Source: Candidatus Aminicenantota bacterium
Lineage (GTDB): Bacteria; Acidobacteriota; Aminicenantia; S016-38
Reading direction: 5' to 3'
Length of the DNA: 64,000 bases
NCBI GenBank assembly: GCA_026987025.1
Contig: JALSNJ010000040.1
Span: forward strand, 102,713-166,712
Under the pieces are notes generated by a model that was not told the origin of the DNA, made no database searches, and worked only from the letters and a program-made list of their open reading frames with translations. Made by a program: the position numbers and the translations under genes. Positions 50,890 to 58,052 of the stretch are shown in pieces; the first letter of the stretch is position 1, and every line of letters begins with the position of its first letter.

Positions 50890-52623
50890 CTATCCCTCAA
50901 AGGAACGGGAATAGGCTATCAGTATGGAATTTCTGGATATTACCCTTTCAATCTTTCCCCCATCTTCCATGACCGGAAGCTCTTCTAAGTCCAGCTCCGT
51001 GAGTTTCTGGAGGACGGCCTTGAGGTTATCGGAAGGATGGACCAACACTTCCTTTCCGTGGGTTATAAGGTCATGGGCAAGCACTAAGGGAAAAATCAAC
51101 TCCTGAGTCTGCAGTATCACCTCCTTAACATGGTTGAGGGAGATTATCCCGGCAAAATTTCCCTCCATGTTTTTCACACAGAGAATATCTGCCCTGGTGG
51201 AGGTAAACAGGTTCAAAATTCTCTCCAGATTTTCCCCTTCGGAGACCCAAACCGCCTTTCCGCAGTTAGGAAGGGCATCCTCCACCGTCAGGCCCTCCAG
51301 GATATCCACGGCGAAATCCCCTATGTGGGCAGGGGAAGAAAGTTTGTTGGGAACCTGCTTCTCGTATATGGTTACCTCTCCGCTGGCCAGAAGCCCGAAG
51401 ATTATGACCACTAAGGCCGGAACTATGAGCCCATATCCCCCGGTCATCTCCATGGTCATTATGAGGCCTGCCAGAGGAACCTTGGCCACCGCAGAGATGT
51501 AGCCGGCCATTCCCACCACCACTAAGGGTTCGGGGGTAGCTCCCAGGGAGGGGAAGGCCAAGGAAACCAGGTGGGCAAAGAGGGCGCCGAAGGTTCCTCC
51601 TATAACTATGGTAGGACCGAAGATCCCTCCAGAGCCCCCGGAGCTTATGGTAAAGGATGTGGCCACCATCTTTGCGAAGGGAAGGAGGAGCATTACCCAG
51701 AAGGCCAGTTGACCGGCGATGGCCACCTGTATCCACCCGTAGCCTATACCTGCGGCGTAGGGGAAGAACATGGCCATGATCCCCAGAAGTATTCCACCTA
51801 TGGCCGGCTTAAATATGTTTGGAATCCTCAAGGAGCGAAAAAGGTCCCGGGTTCTGTAAAAAACCTCCACATAAGGATATGCCATAATCCCCAGAAAAAG
51901 GCCGAAGCCCGCATACATAATAAGATGAACCGGGTCTGTAAATCGGCTTCCATAGGTTATGAAAATGGGTTTCCAGCCGTGGAAGGCTCCGAAAAGGGAA
52001 TAACCTATTATGGAGCCTATGAGGGTGGGGATAAGGCTTTCCATCTCCATATCCATCTGGGTGTAAAGAACCTCCACAGCGAAGAGGGCTCCACCGAAGG
52101 GGGCCCGGAATATACTCCCTATCCCCGCCCCTATTCCCACCACCACCAGAGTTCTCCTTAGTTCCGTGGGTAGTTTAAAAATATCGGCCAAAAAGGAGCC
52201 GAAACCGGCTCCTATCTGGGCAATGGGACCTTCCCTCCCCGCGGAGCCTCCGCTACCTATGGTTATTGCAGAGGCCAAGGTTTTTATTATGGGAACCCTC
52301 CATCGGATTTTTCCCTTTTTGAAGTGGAAGGCCTCTATGGCGCTGTCCGTCCCGTGGCCTTCGGTTTCCGGGGCGAAGGTGTAGATGAGGAATCCTGCGG
52401 CCAGCCCTCCCAATCCGAGGATCAGAGGGAATAGGTACCAGTGATGGGGAAGGACGAAGGCGGAGCTTCCTTCCCCTCCTGGTTTCGGTGGTATGAACTT
52501 CATAAGCCCAACCATTACCAGCTTCTCAGCCCATCTCAGGACGATGTCAAAGAAGAGGGCTCCTCCTGCGGCAATAATTCCCACCAGAATTGAATAGAGA
52601 ACCAGCCTTGGCAGTTTTTTCAC
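50890..52623 (-). CDS. CLC-family chloride channel/transporter with CBS pair
   Basis: A 577-residue protein. The membrane part shows the CLC selectivity motifs GSGGSAGREGPIAQIGAG near residue 123 and SGGSGGIFGPTIVIGG near residue 318. A CBS domain pair follows from about residue 445 (VEDALPNCGKAVWVSEGE; DLITHGKEVLVHPSDNLKAVLQKL). It carries chloride, possibly in exchange for H+. The start is GTG 52623, six bases after TATAAT, with no Shine-Dalgarno, so a leaderless GTG start is likely. Confidence 0.9.
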   Translation of the reverse strand: MKKLPRLVLYSILVGIIAAGGALFFDIVLRWAEKLVMVGLMKFIPPKPGGEGSSAFVLPHHWYLFPLILGLGGLAAGFLIYTFAPETEGHGTDSAIEAFHFKKGKIRWRVPIIKTLASAITIGSGGSAGREGPIAQIGAGFGSFLADIFKLPTELRRTLVVVGIGAGIGSIFRAPFGGALFAVEVLYTQMDMEMESLIPTLIGSIIGYSLFGAFHGWKPIFITYGSRFTDPVHLIMYAGFGLFLGIMAYPYVEVFYRTRDLFRSLRIPNIFKPAIGGILLGIMAMFFPYAAGIGYGWIQVAIAGQLAFWVMLLLPFAKMVATSFTISSGGSGGIFGPTIVIGGTFGALFAHLVSLAFPSLGATPEPLVVVGMAGYISAVAKVPLAGLIMTMEMTGGYGLIVPALVVIIFGLLASGEVTIYEKQVPNKLSSPAHIGDFAVDILEGLTVEDALPNCGKAVWVSEGENLERILNLFTSTRADILCVKNMEGNFAGIISLNHVKEVILQTQELIFPLVLAHDLITHGKEVLVHPSDNLKAVLQKLTELDLEELPVMEDGGKIERVISRNSILIAYSRSFEG

Positions 52624-52629
52624 AAGGAA

Positions 52630-52657
52630 ATTATATTAACCCAGGGCTAAGCTTCAA
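52630..52657 (-). promoter_or_regulatory. Promoter of CLC operon, leaderless GTG
   Basis: Minus-strand TTGAAG, 16 bases, TATAAT (52630-52635), then six bases (TTCCTT) and GTG 52623. Confidence 0.65.
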
Positions 52658-52664
52658 AATCCAA

Positions 52665-52673
52665 TGGTATAAT
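52665..52673 (+). promoter_or_regulatory. Extended -10 promoter of TPR gene, leaderless
   Basis: TGGTATAAT followed by seven bases (ATTCTTC) and ATG 52681, with no Shine-Dalgarno. Divergent from the CLC promoter. Confidence 0.65.
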
Positions 52674-52680
52674 ATTCTTC

Positions 52681-53529
52681 ATGGATTTTATGAGGGAATT
52701 TTTACTTAAAACGGCTGAAAGGCTTAAAAAAAGAGGTTATTATAGGCTTTCCTTCTGGTTTCTTGAAAGGGCAAGAAGGTTGGGGGCAGGGGAGAAGGCG
52801 GAAAAGATGCTAAGGGAGGAAAGGCAGGAATACGCCAGATACCTCCTGGAGAGAGCGAGGGAATACGAAGTGAAGGGCGATTTTACTGAGGCTCTGATAT
52901 TGGCGGAGAGGGCCTCTGAACTGGGGGAAAAGGTGAATGAGGGTTGGCTTGAGGACCTCAGGCAGCGCTCCAGGAAGCAGAAGGAGTTTGAAACACGCCT
53001 TCTTCTCAATCCGGCCTCCATGGGATTTCAATTTGCCTCCAATTACAGGAAATGGTTATTTTCCCTTACAGGAACCCCCAGATTTTCTCACGAGGACGAC
53101 AGCTCCAGGAAGGTGCTTCCCCCGCAGCTTTTGAGGGTATGGAAGGAGGCCTACCAGAAACCTCAGGACTACGAAGCCCAGTATAAGCTTGCCCTTAACT
53201 TTTCCATTTACGGCTACACCTGGGAAGCCATTTCCCAGGCACAGAAGGCGGAAAGTTTGAAGAAAACCTCCGAGGTGGAATTTCTCATGGGGATGCTTTA
53301 CATGGAGCTGGGGGAGAAGGAAAAGGCAGGGGAAAAGCTCGCCTGTGCAGTGGAGCTGGACCCCCAGAATCAGGCCGCTTATTATTTCTTAGGGAAACTG
53401 TTTCTGGATATGGACGAGGAGGCTGCCCTTTTTTATCTCCGCCGGTGCATTGAAATTGACCCTAACACCGATGTGGCAGAAAGCGCCCTGGACCTTCTCG
53501 GGGGAATAAAAAGGGAAGTGGAGGTTTAA
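52681..53529 (+). CDS. Tetratricopeptide-repeat protein
   Basis: A 282-residue soluble protein. The N-terminal half has charged helices and two TPR-like hairpins (RLKKRGYYRLSFWFLERARRLG; RAREYEVKGDFTEALILAERASELG). The C-terminal half has about three TPRs (YKLALNFSIYGYTWEAISQAQKAESL; MGMLYMELGEKEKAGEKLACAVELD; YFLGKLFLDMDEEAALFYLRRCIEIDP). It probably scaffolds protein contacts; no partner can be named. It is a single gene convergent with the MBL hydrolase (4-base overlap). Confidence 0.75.
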   Translation: MDFMREFLLKTAERLKKRGYYRLSFWFLERARRLGAGEKAEKMLREERQEYARYLLERAREYEVKGDFTEALILAERASELGEKVNEGWLEDLRQRSRKQKEFETRLLLNPASMGFQFASNYRKWLFSLTGTPRFSHEDDSSRKVLPPQLLRVWKEAYQKPQDYEAQYKLALNFSIYGYTWEAISQAQKAESLKKTSEVEFLMGMLYMELGEKEKAGEKLACAVELDPQNQAAYYFLGKLFLDMDEEAALFYLRRCIEIDPNTDVAESALDLLGGIKREVEV

Positions 53530-54374
53530 CCCTCTTCTTCCCTAAGCACAGCCTTTATCATGGCCCGAAGGTTTATCATGTAGGCTTGCTCAGGCTGGAG
53601 GAGGCCCAGACCTTTGTATTCCCTCTCGTATATTTTCTCAGCCACCCTCTCCTGGTCCCTGAATTTTCCGTACAGTTCCAGAATTTCCTTCCTGAAATCC
53701 ACGGTTCTTTCTAAGGACCTTTTCAGGAAATCTTCCCCCTCAGGAAATATGCCCCCGTGCCCTAAGGCCAGGGAGAAATGGGAATATTTCATGATTTTCT
53801 TGAGGGATGCCACATACTGGGAGTAGCTGGAAAGGAACTGGGGGCGTATGTATCCGTCCTCCATAACGCCGGCGGCATCTCCCACAAATATAATCTCCTT
53901 CTCGGGAAATACGAAGGAGATGGAGCACTTAGTGTGTCCGGGAGTTTCCAGGACGGAAAAATCCTCAAGACCTTCCCCCTCTGACAGGGTTATATCCACC
54001 CCGAAGGCTTCAAATTCTTCCTCCGACGCCTCACCAAACACCCTTTCCGCCTCTTCTTCCAGCTTTTTTATAAGCTCTATGGCCTTGGGCTTCCTGAGAA
54101 TTTCAGCGGTCCTGGCTGAAGCCACTATTTTCATACCGGGGAAGGCTTTTTTAAGAACGGGGGCAGCTCCTATGTGGTCGTAGTGGGAATGGGTGAGGAG
54201 CAGATAATGAGGTTCTGTGTCCAGTTCCCCCAGGTGCTCTAAAATTCTCCCTCCCATAAAGGTAAAGGCAGAATCTATGAGGTAATTTTTCCTGCCCTTT
54301 ACCAGATAGACGGGCATCTCCGGGGCGTTGAGAAGGTAAATTCCGTCCCTGAATTCTCCTAATTTGCTGAACAT
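53526..54374 (-). CDS. Metallo-beta-lactamase-fold hydrolase (glyoxalase II-like)
   Basis: A 282-residue protein with the metal site LTHSHYDHIGAAP, ETPGHTKCSISFV, FVGDAAGVM and LALGHGG, all as in MBL hydrolases. Substrate unknown. Start ATG 54374 stands six bases after an extended -10 box, so the longer in-frame start at 54392, which would fall in the promoter, is rejected. Confidence 0.8.
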   Translation of the reverse strand: MFSKLGEFRDGIYLLNAPEMPVYLVKGRKNYLIDSAFTFMGGRILEHLGELDTEPHYLLLTHSHYDHIGAAPVLKKAFPGMKIVASARTAEILRKPKAIELIKKLEEEAERVFGEASEEEFEAFGVDITLSEGEGLEDFSVLETPGHTKCSISFVFPEKEIIFVGDAAGVMEDGYIRPQFLSSYSQYVASLKKIMKYSHFSLALGHGGIFPEGEDFLKRSLERTVDFRKEILELYGKFRDQERVAEKIYEREYKGLGLLQPEQAYMINLRAMIKAVLREEEG

Positions 54375-54380
54375 GGTTTT

Positions 54381-54389
54381 AATATACCA
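54381..54389 (-). promoter_or_regulatory. Extended -10 promoter of MBL hydrolase, leaderless
   Basis: Minus-strand TGGTATATT, six bases (AAAACC) before ATG 54374. It forms a divergent pair with the promoter at 54404-54412. Confidence 0.6.
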
Positions 54390-54403
54390 CAAATCGCCTC
54401 ATG

Positions 54404-54412
54404 TGATATAAT
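54404..54412 (+). promoter_or_regulatory. Extended -10 promoter of flavoprotein gene, leaderless
   Basis: TGATATAAT, six bases (GGGAGC) before ATG 54419. The GGGAG could be read as a Shine-Dalgarno, but it would lie at the transcription start itself. Confidence 0.6.
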
Positions 54413-54418
54413 GGGAGC

Positions 54419-55009
54419 ATGAGGTTTCTGGGCATAAACGGCTCCAGCAGAAAGGACGGTTTGTCAAACAAGCTTCTCCAGATTGCCTCCGAAGAATTTT
54501 CAAGCCTGGGCCACGATTTTGAGGTCCTTCACCTGGTGGACTACAGGATAGAGTTCTGCCGGGGTTGTGTTTCCGAGGATATGTCCCTATGTAGTCCGGA
54601 GAAATGCTACGAGATAGGGGATGATTTTGAGAAGATAGCCTCTAAGATGATAGCAAGCCATGGGATAATATTTTCTACACCCGTTTACTGGTATGCTCCT
54701 TCGGCGAGACTCTGGTCCCTTATTGAGAGGATGACCTCCTTGGAGAATACCCCCCGGAAATACCTGGAAGGAAAACCGGTGGGGGTGGTGGCTGCCGCCG
54801 GCGAGGACGGAGCCCAGAGCGCCATAACCAGCCTCATAGTTCCCCTGATTCACATGGGGATGCTGGTTCTTCCCTTTGGAATGACCTATTATTCAGGAAA
54901 GGAAGAGGATCCCGAAACTTTGCGGTATATAAAAAGGATGGTGAGGAATATGATTTTTGCGGCCGGTAAACTTCAGGGATACTCGTGGTGGGAAAACAAG
55001 GGAGGGTAA
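54419..55009 (+). CDS. NADPH-dependent FMN reductase / flavodoxin-like oxidoreductase
   Basis: A 196-residue flavodoxin-fold protein: LGINGSSRKDGLSNKLLQIA forms the FMN phosphate-binding loop, ASHGIIFSTPVYWYAPSARLWSLIERM is the typical second loop, followed by KPVGVVAAAGEDGAQSAI. A Cys-containing insert (CRGCVSEDMSLCSPEKC) occurs near residues 44-61, as in iron-sulfur-flavoprotein-like members, so an Fe-S cluster is possible. The MglA-like gene begins three bases after its stop. Confidence 0.83.
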   Translation: MRFLGINGSSRKDGLSNKLLQIASEEFSSLGHDFEVLHLVDYRIEFCRGCVSEDMSLCSPEKCYEIGDDFEKIASKMIASHGIIFSTPVYWYAPSARLWSLIERMTSLENTPRKYLEGKPVGVVAAAGEDGAQSAITSLIVPLIHMGMLVLPFGMTYYSGKEEDPETLRYIKRMVRNMIFAAGKLQGYSWWENKGG

Positions 55010-55012
55010 GTT

Positions 55013-56083
55013 ATGCCCATTTTAAACTACACATCCAAGGAAATAACGGTTAAGATAGTGTATTACGGCCCTGCCCTTTCCGGGAAAACCACCAATGTTA
55101 AGTACATAGCCAGAATCCTTCCCCAGGAAAGAAAGGGTAAGATGGTAACCCTTCCCACCAAGGAGGACAGGACCCTTTTCTTTGACTTTCTTCCCTTTTC
55201 CCTGGGAGGAAAGGCAGGTTACAAAATAAGGCTCCAGCTTTACACTGTTCCCGGTCAGGTGATATACGATTCCACCAGGCGATTGGTCCTTCAGGGGGCA
55301 GACGGGGTGGTTTTCGTGGCCGATTCCCAGAAGGCCTTGCTTGAGAACGACATTGAAAGCTTAGAGAACATGAAGGCCAATTTGAAGAAGAACGGGCTGA
55401 ATTACTACAAAATACCCCTGGTGCTACAATACAACAAGAGGGACCTTCCCAATATACTTTCTGTGGAGAAGCTGGACGATGTTCTCAACGAGCTTTCAAG
55501 ACCTTCTGTGCCGGCCATAGCCATAAGGGGAGAAGGGGTGGTGGAGACCCTGGCTAAAATAGCCGAGCTTACCCTGAAGGATCTCCAGAGCAAGTATGCG
55601 GTCCTGGAGGACATGAATATAGACGCCCTGATAGATGAGCTCAGGTCCTTTGAAGGAAAGGAAAAGCCCTTTGAGGCCTTTCCCATAGAGGAACTTCCCG
55701 AGGAGATCCCGGAGGAGGCGGAACCCTTCACCGAGGAGCTTCCGGAAGAAACCATGGAGGAGCAGGAAGCTCCTGAGGTGGAGTCCATAATTTCTGCGGA
55801 GGAGGAGACCGAAAAGCGCAGCCGGGAGGAGTTTGAGAGATTTATGGAGGAAGCGGGGGAACTGGAAGAGGCCGAGGAGCTGCCTGAAGAGGAGGTAGAG
55901 CTGGAGGAGGTGGAACTTTCCCCATCTCCGGCTCCGGAGCAACCCCCGCAACCTCCGGCGGAAGAAGGGCCGGTGAAGGAGATAGTTAAGGAAATCCCCC
56001 TGAACATAAGCGTAAAGGAAGGGGAGGAGATAGAACTTATCCTTAAGTTTAAAATAAAGGTTAAAAAATCAGGTAATGAATAG
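55013..56083 (+). CDS. MglA-like small GTPase with long acidic C-terminal extension
   Basis: A 356-residue protein. Residues 1-195 are a Ras-like MglA-type GTPase: P-loop YYGPALSGKTTN, switch-region TVPGQVIYDSTRRLVLQGADGVVFVADS and base-recognition NKRDLPN. Residues ~205-325 are strongly acidic (Glu-rich) with Pro-rich spacers, and the end (KEIPLNISVKEGEEIELILKFKIKVKK) looks like a small beta element. MglA proteins set cell polarity and motility; simple MglA is ~195 residues, so the tail is extra. No MglB-type gene follows. Overlaps the convergent SAM-hydroxide gene by 15 bases. Confidence 0.83.
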   Translation: MPILNYTSKEITVKIVYYGPALSGKTTNVKYIARILPQERKGKMVTLPTKEDRTLFFDFLPFSLGGKAGYKIRLQLYTVPGQVIYDSTRRLVLQGADGVVFVADSQKALLENDIESLENMKANLKKNGLNYYKIPLVLQYNKRDLPNILSVEKLDDVLNELSRPSVPAIAIRGEGVVETLAKIAELTLKDLQSKYAVLEDMNIDALIDELRSFEGKEKPFEAFPIEELPEEIPEEAEPFTEELPEETMEEQEAPEVESIISAEEETEKRSREEFERFMEEAGELEEAEELPEEEVELEEVELSPSPAPEQPPQPPAEEGPVKEIVKEIPLNISVKEGEEIELILKFKIKVKKSGNE

Positions 56084-56845
56084 TTCCACCGGCTCTCCTA
56101 TTCCCGCCTTCAAAACCTGGGCTGCTGAACCCATTCTTACCGCTATTTCTAAGTAGCCAAAACTGTTTATTATAAAGCCGAGTTCATTGGGGGGAATGTC
56201 CATGAAGGTGGAGGCGAAGTTGGAAATTTTAACCCCCTTTATAGAGCCGAAGAGGATTTTCCTGTCCTTTATGTCCTCCTTCCTGATGTTAAGGGCCAGG
56301 TTTCCGAAGCGGTCCTGGTGTATTACTATGCCTCTGATCCTGTTCCCATCTATTTTGGGCTGGGGGAGTTTGAACTTTCTGTACTCCTCCGTTCTTCTGC
56401 CGAACCTTTCCACGGGTATTCCTCTGGAGAGCCAGGCCGCCACCGGAGCCATTTTGTCCCTGGCCTCAAAGGTAGGGCTGGGCTCCGGAAGGAAGAAGTG
56501 GGGCTCCGTAACCTCGTAAACGGTGTATTCCTCTGCATATTGATAGACAGGGGCAAAAACACCGTTGTCAGGGCCTATGTAATATTTTCCCTCCGAGGAA
56601 ATGAGCAGAATCTTTCTTTCCGTTCCCACCCCGGGGTCCACCACCGTTAGGAATATGGTTTCCCGGGGAAAATAATTCATTACCCCGGCCAGGACATAAG
56701 CCGCGGATATTGGATGGAAGGCGATGATTTCGTGGGATATGTCCACTATCCTGGCCTCTGGATTTATGGACAGAATAACCCCTTTTAAGGCACCTACATA
56801 AGGGTCCCTTAACCCGAAGTCGGTTATAAGAGCGATGGTCCGCAT
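56069..56845 (-). CDS. S-adenosyl-L-methionine hydroxide adenosyltransferase (DUF62)
   Basis: A 258-residue enzyme of the DUF62/SAM hydrolase family, which splits SAM to adenosine and methionine with water. Motifs: LITDFGLRDPYVGALKGV at the N terminus, VVDPGVGTERKI, GPDNGVFAPV and the C-terminal barrel start HQDRFGNLALNI. Related fluorinases differ at key loops; hydrolysis is the common activity. A TAACAT box six bases before ATG 56845 suggests a leaderless start. Confidence 0.87.
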   Translation of the reverse strand: MRTIALITDFGLRDPYVGALKGVILSINPEARIVDISHEIIAFHPISAAYVLAGVMNYFPRETIFLTVVDPGVGTERKILLISSEGKYYIGPDNGVFAPVYQYAEEYTVYEVTEPHFFLPEPSPTFEARDKMAPVAAWLSRGIPVERFGRRTEEYRKFKLPQPKIDGNRIRGIVIHQDRFGNLALNIRKEDIKDRKILFGSIKGVKISNFASTFMDIPPNELGFIINSFGYLEIAVRMGSAAQVLKAGIGEPVELFIT

Positions 56846-56851
56846 AGATAT

Positions 56852-56857
56852 ATGTTA
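56852..56857 (-). promoter_or_regulatory. Weak -10 box of SAM hydroxide adenosyltransferase, leaderless
   Basis: Minus-strand TAACAT, six bases (ATATCT) before ATG 56845. No Shine-Dalgarno. Confidence 0.4.
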
Positions 56858-56876
56858 AATTATGGGGGTATCTAAA

Positions 56877-58049
56877 TCAAGAGGAAAGCTTTTCTTTATA
56901 CATTTCCCTGTCAGCCCTCTCCAGGGCCTCCGCAAAGGGGACCTGGGGACCGAAATCGGATGTCCCCACGGATACCTCCACCGGTATCGGGTGAGAAGGA
57001 GACCTGAGGGCGATTCTCAGTTTCTCTATCTTTTTTTCAAGAACTGTTTTCGGCAATTTTTCTGCCACCACCAGAAATTCATCCCCACCGTATCTAAAAA
57101 TCCCGTCCTGCTCCCTGAAGATCCCCTGGAGCAACTTTGCCACCTTTTTCAGGAGCCTGTCCCCTATAAGGTGTCCCCATCGGTCGTTTATCTTCTTGAA
57201 ATCGTCTATGTCAATAAAAATTAAGGTCCCGTCTTTAAATTTTTTCACGAACTCTCTGAGCCTTCTCCGGTTGTAAAGCCCTGTGAGGGGATCCACATCC
57301 ACTAAATGCCTGAGTTTTGCCCTGCTTTCCTCCAGCTCTTTTACCGTGTTTCTCAGACGGCTCAGGGCTCTTATGAAGGTGGCTGTAAACATGGTGATGC
57401 CCAGGGCCAGTTCCGCGGCGGCGTCGTAAAAGGAAATGCGGTTCATGAAAGGGGGTACATAACCCTTCCAGAAGGCCGGCAGGAGCAGGAGCCCATGGTG
57501 GAGGAAAACGCCTCCGTAGAGGAAGAAGGCCAGGGAAAGAAAGGAGGCGGAGATGGTTCTGGTGGTCAGACCCTCCCATAGCCCGAAAATCCCACCCAGC
57601 AGGGCAACTATCGCAATGGTTATCAAAATAACCGCCGCGATGGTTAACAGTACCACCGCCTGTATTTCAACAGCGGACAGGTAAATATACGAGAAGATTA
57701 AAACAGCAAAGGAAAAACCAAGGGGAAACATTATAAATATTTTCATTCTTTTGATTTGGAAAGGGCTGACAAACTGGAAAAAGCCCAGAACCAGGAAGTA
57801 GATGAAGAATAGTTTGAAAACGGCATAAAGAAGATAAAAGGCCTTGGCATCCTGAAGATGAGCAGGCTTTCCCACCGCCAGCAGGACGAAGACCAGGGCC
57901 ACAAGATCGCTCAGCCAGGCTAAGGTCCAGTTTTTAAGGGTGTTTCTCCTTTCCATTAACCATCCTGTAAAGAAAAACAGCAATACTACGGCAACCACTA
58001 TAATTTGAAGCTGAAGGGAGGCGTTGGCCAGGGCTATATCTGTTCTCAT
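56877..58049 (-). CDS. Membrane-bound diguanylate cyclase (GGDEF)
   Basis: A 390-residue protein with seven or eight N-terminal helices (residues 10-225) and a C-terminal GGDEF domain (VDPLTGLYNRRRLREFVKKF, IFIDIDDFKKINDRWGHLIGDRLL, RYGGDEFLVVAEKL). An RxxD inhibitory site (REQD) stands five residues before GGDEF. It makes cyclic di-GMP in response to a membrane cue. It starts three bases after the stop of the TPR-propeller gene, so the two are co-transcribed. Its architecture differs from the other cyclase at 46.3 kb. Confidence 0.87.
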   Translation of the reverse strand: MRTDIALANASLQLQIIVVAVVLLFFFTGWLMERRNTLKNWTLAWLSDLVALVFVLLAVGKPAHLQDAKAFYLLYAVFKLFFIYFLVLGFFQFVSPFQIKRMKIFIMFPLGFSFAVLIFSYIYLSAVEIQAVVLLTIAAVILITIAIVALLGGIFGLWEGLTTRTISASFLSLAFFLYGGVFLHHGLLLLPAFWKGYVPPFMNRISFYDAAAELALGITMFTATFIRALSRLRNTVKELEESRAKLRHLVDVDPLTGLYNRRRLREFVKKFKDGTLIFIDIDDFKKINDRWGHLIGDRLLKKVAKLLQGIFREQDGIFRYGGDEFLVVAEKLPKTVLEKKIEKLRIALRSPSHPIPVEVSVGTSDFGPQVPFAEALERADREMYKEKLSS

Positions 58050-58052
58050 AAA

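Noticed and set aside
55405..56007. Ser-rich 200-codon open frame on the minus strand
   Set aside because: It mirrors the Glu-rich acidic tail of the MglA-like gene (GAG/GAA read backwards as Ser/Leu codons).
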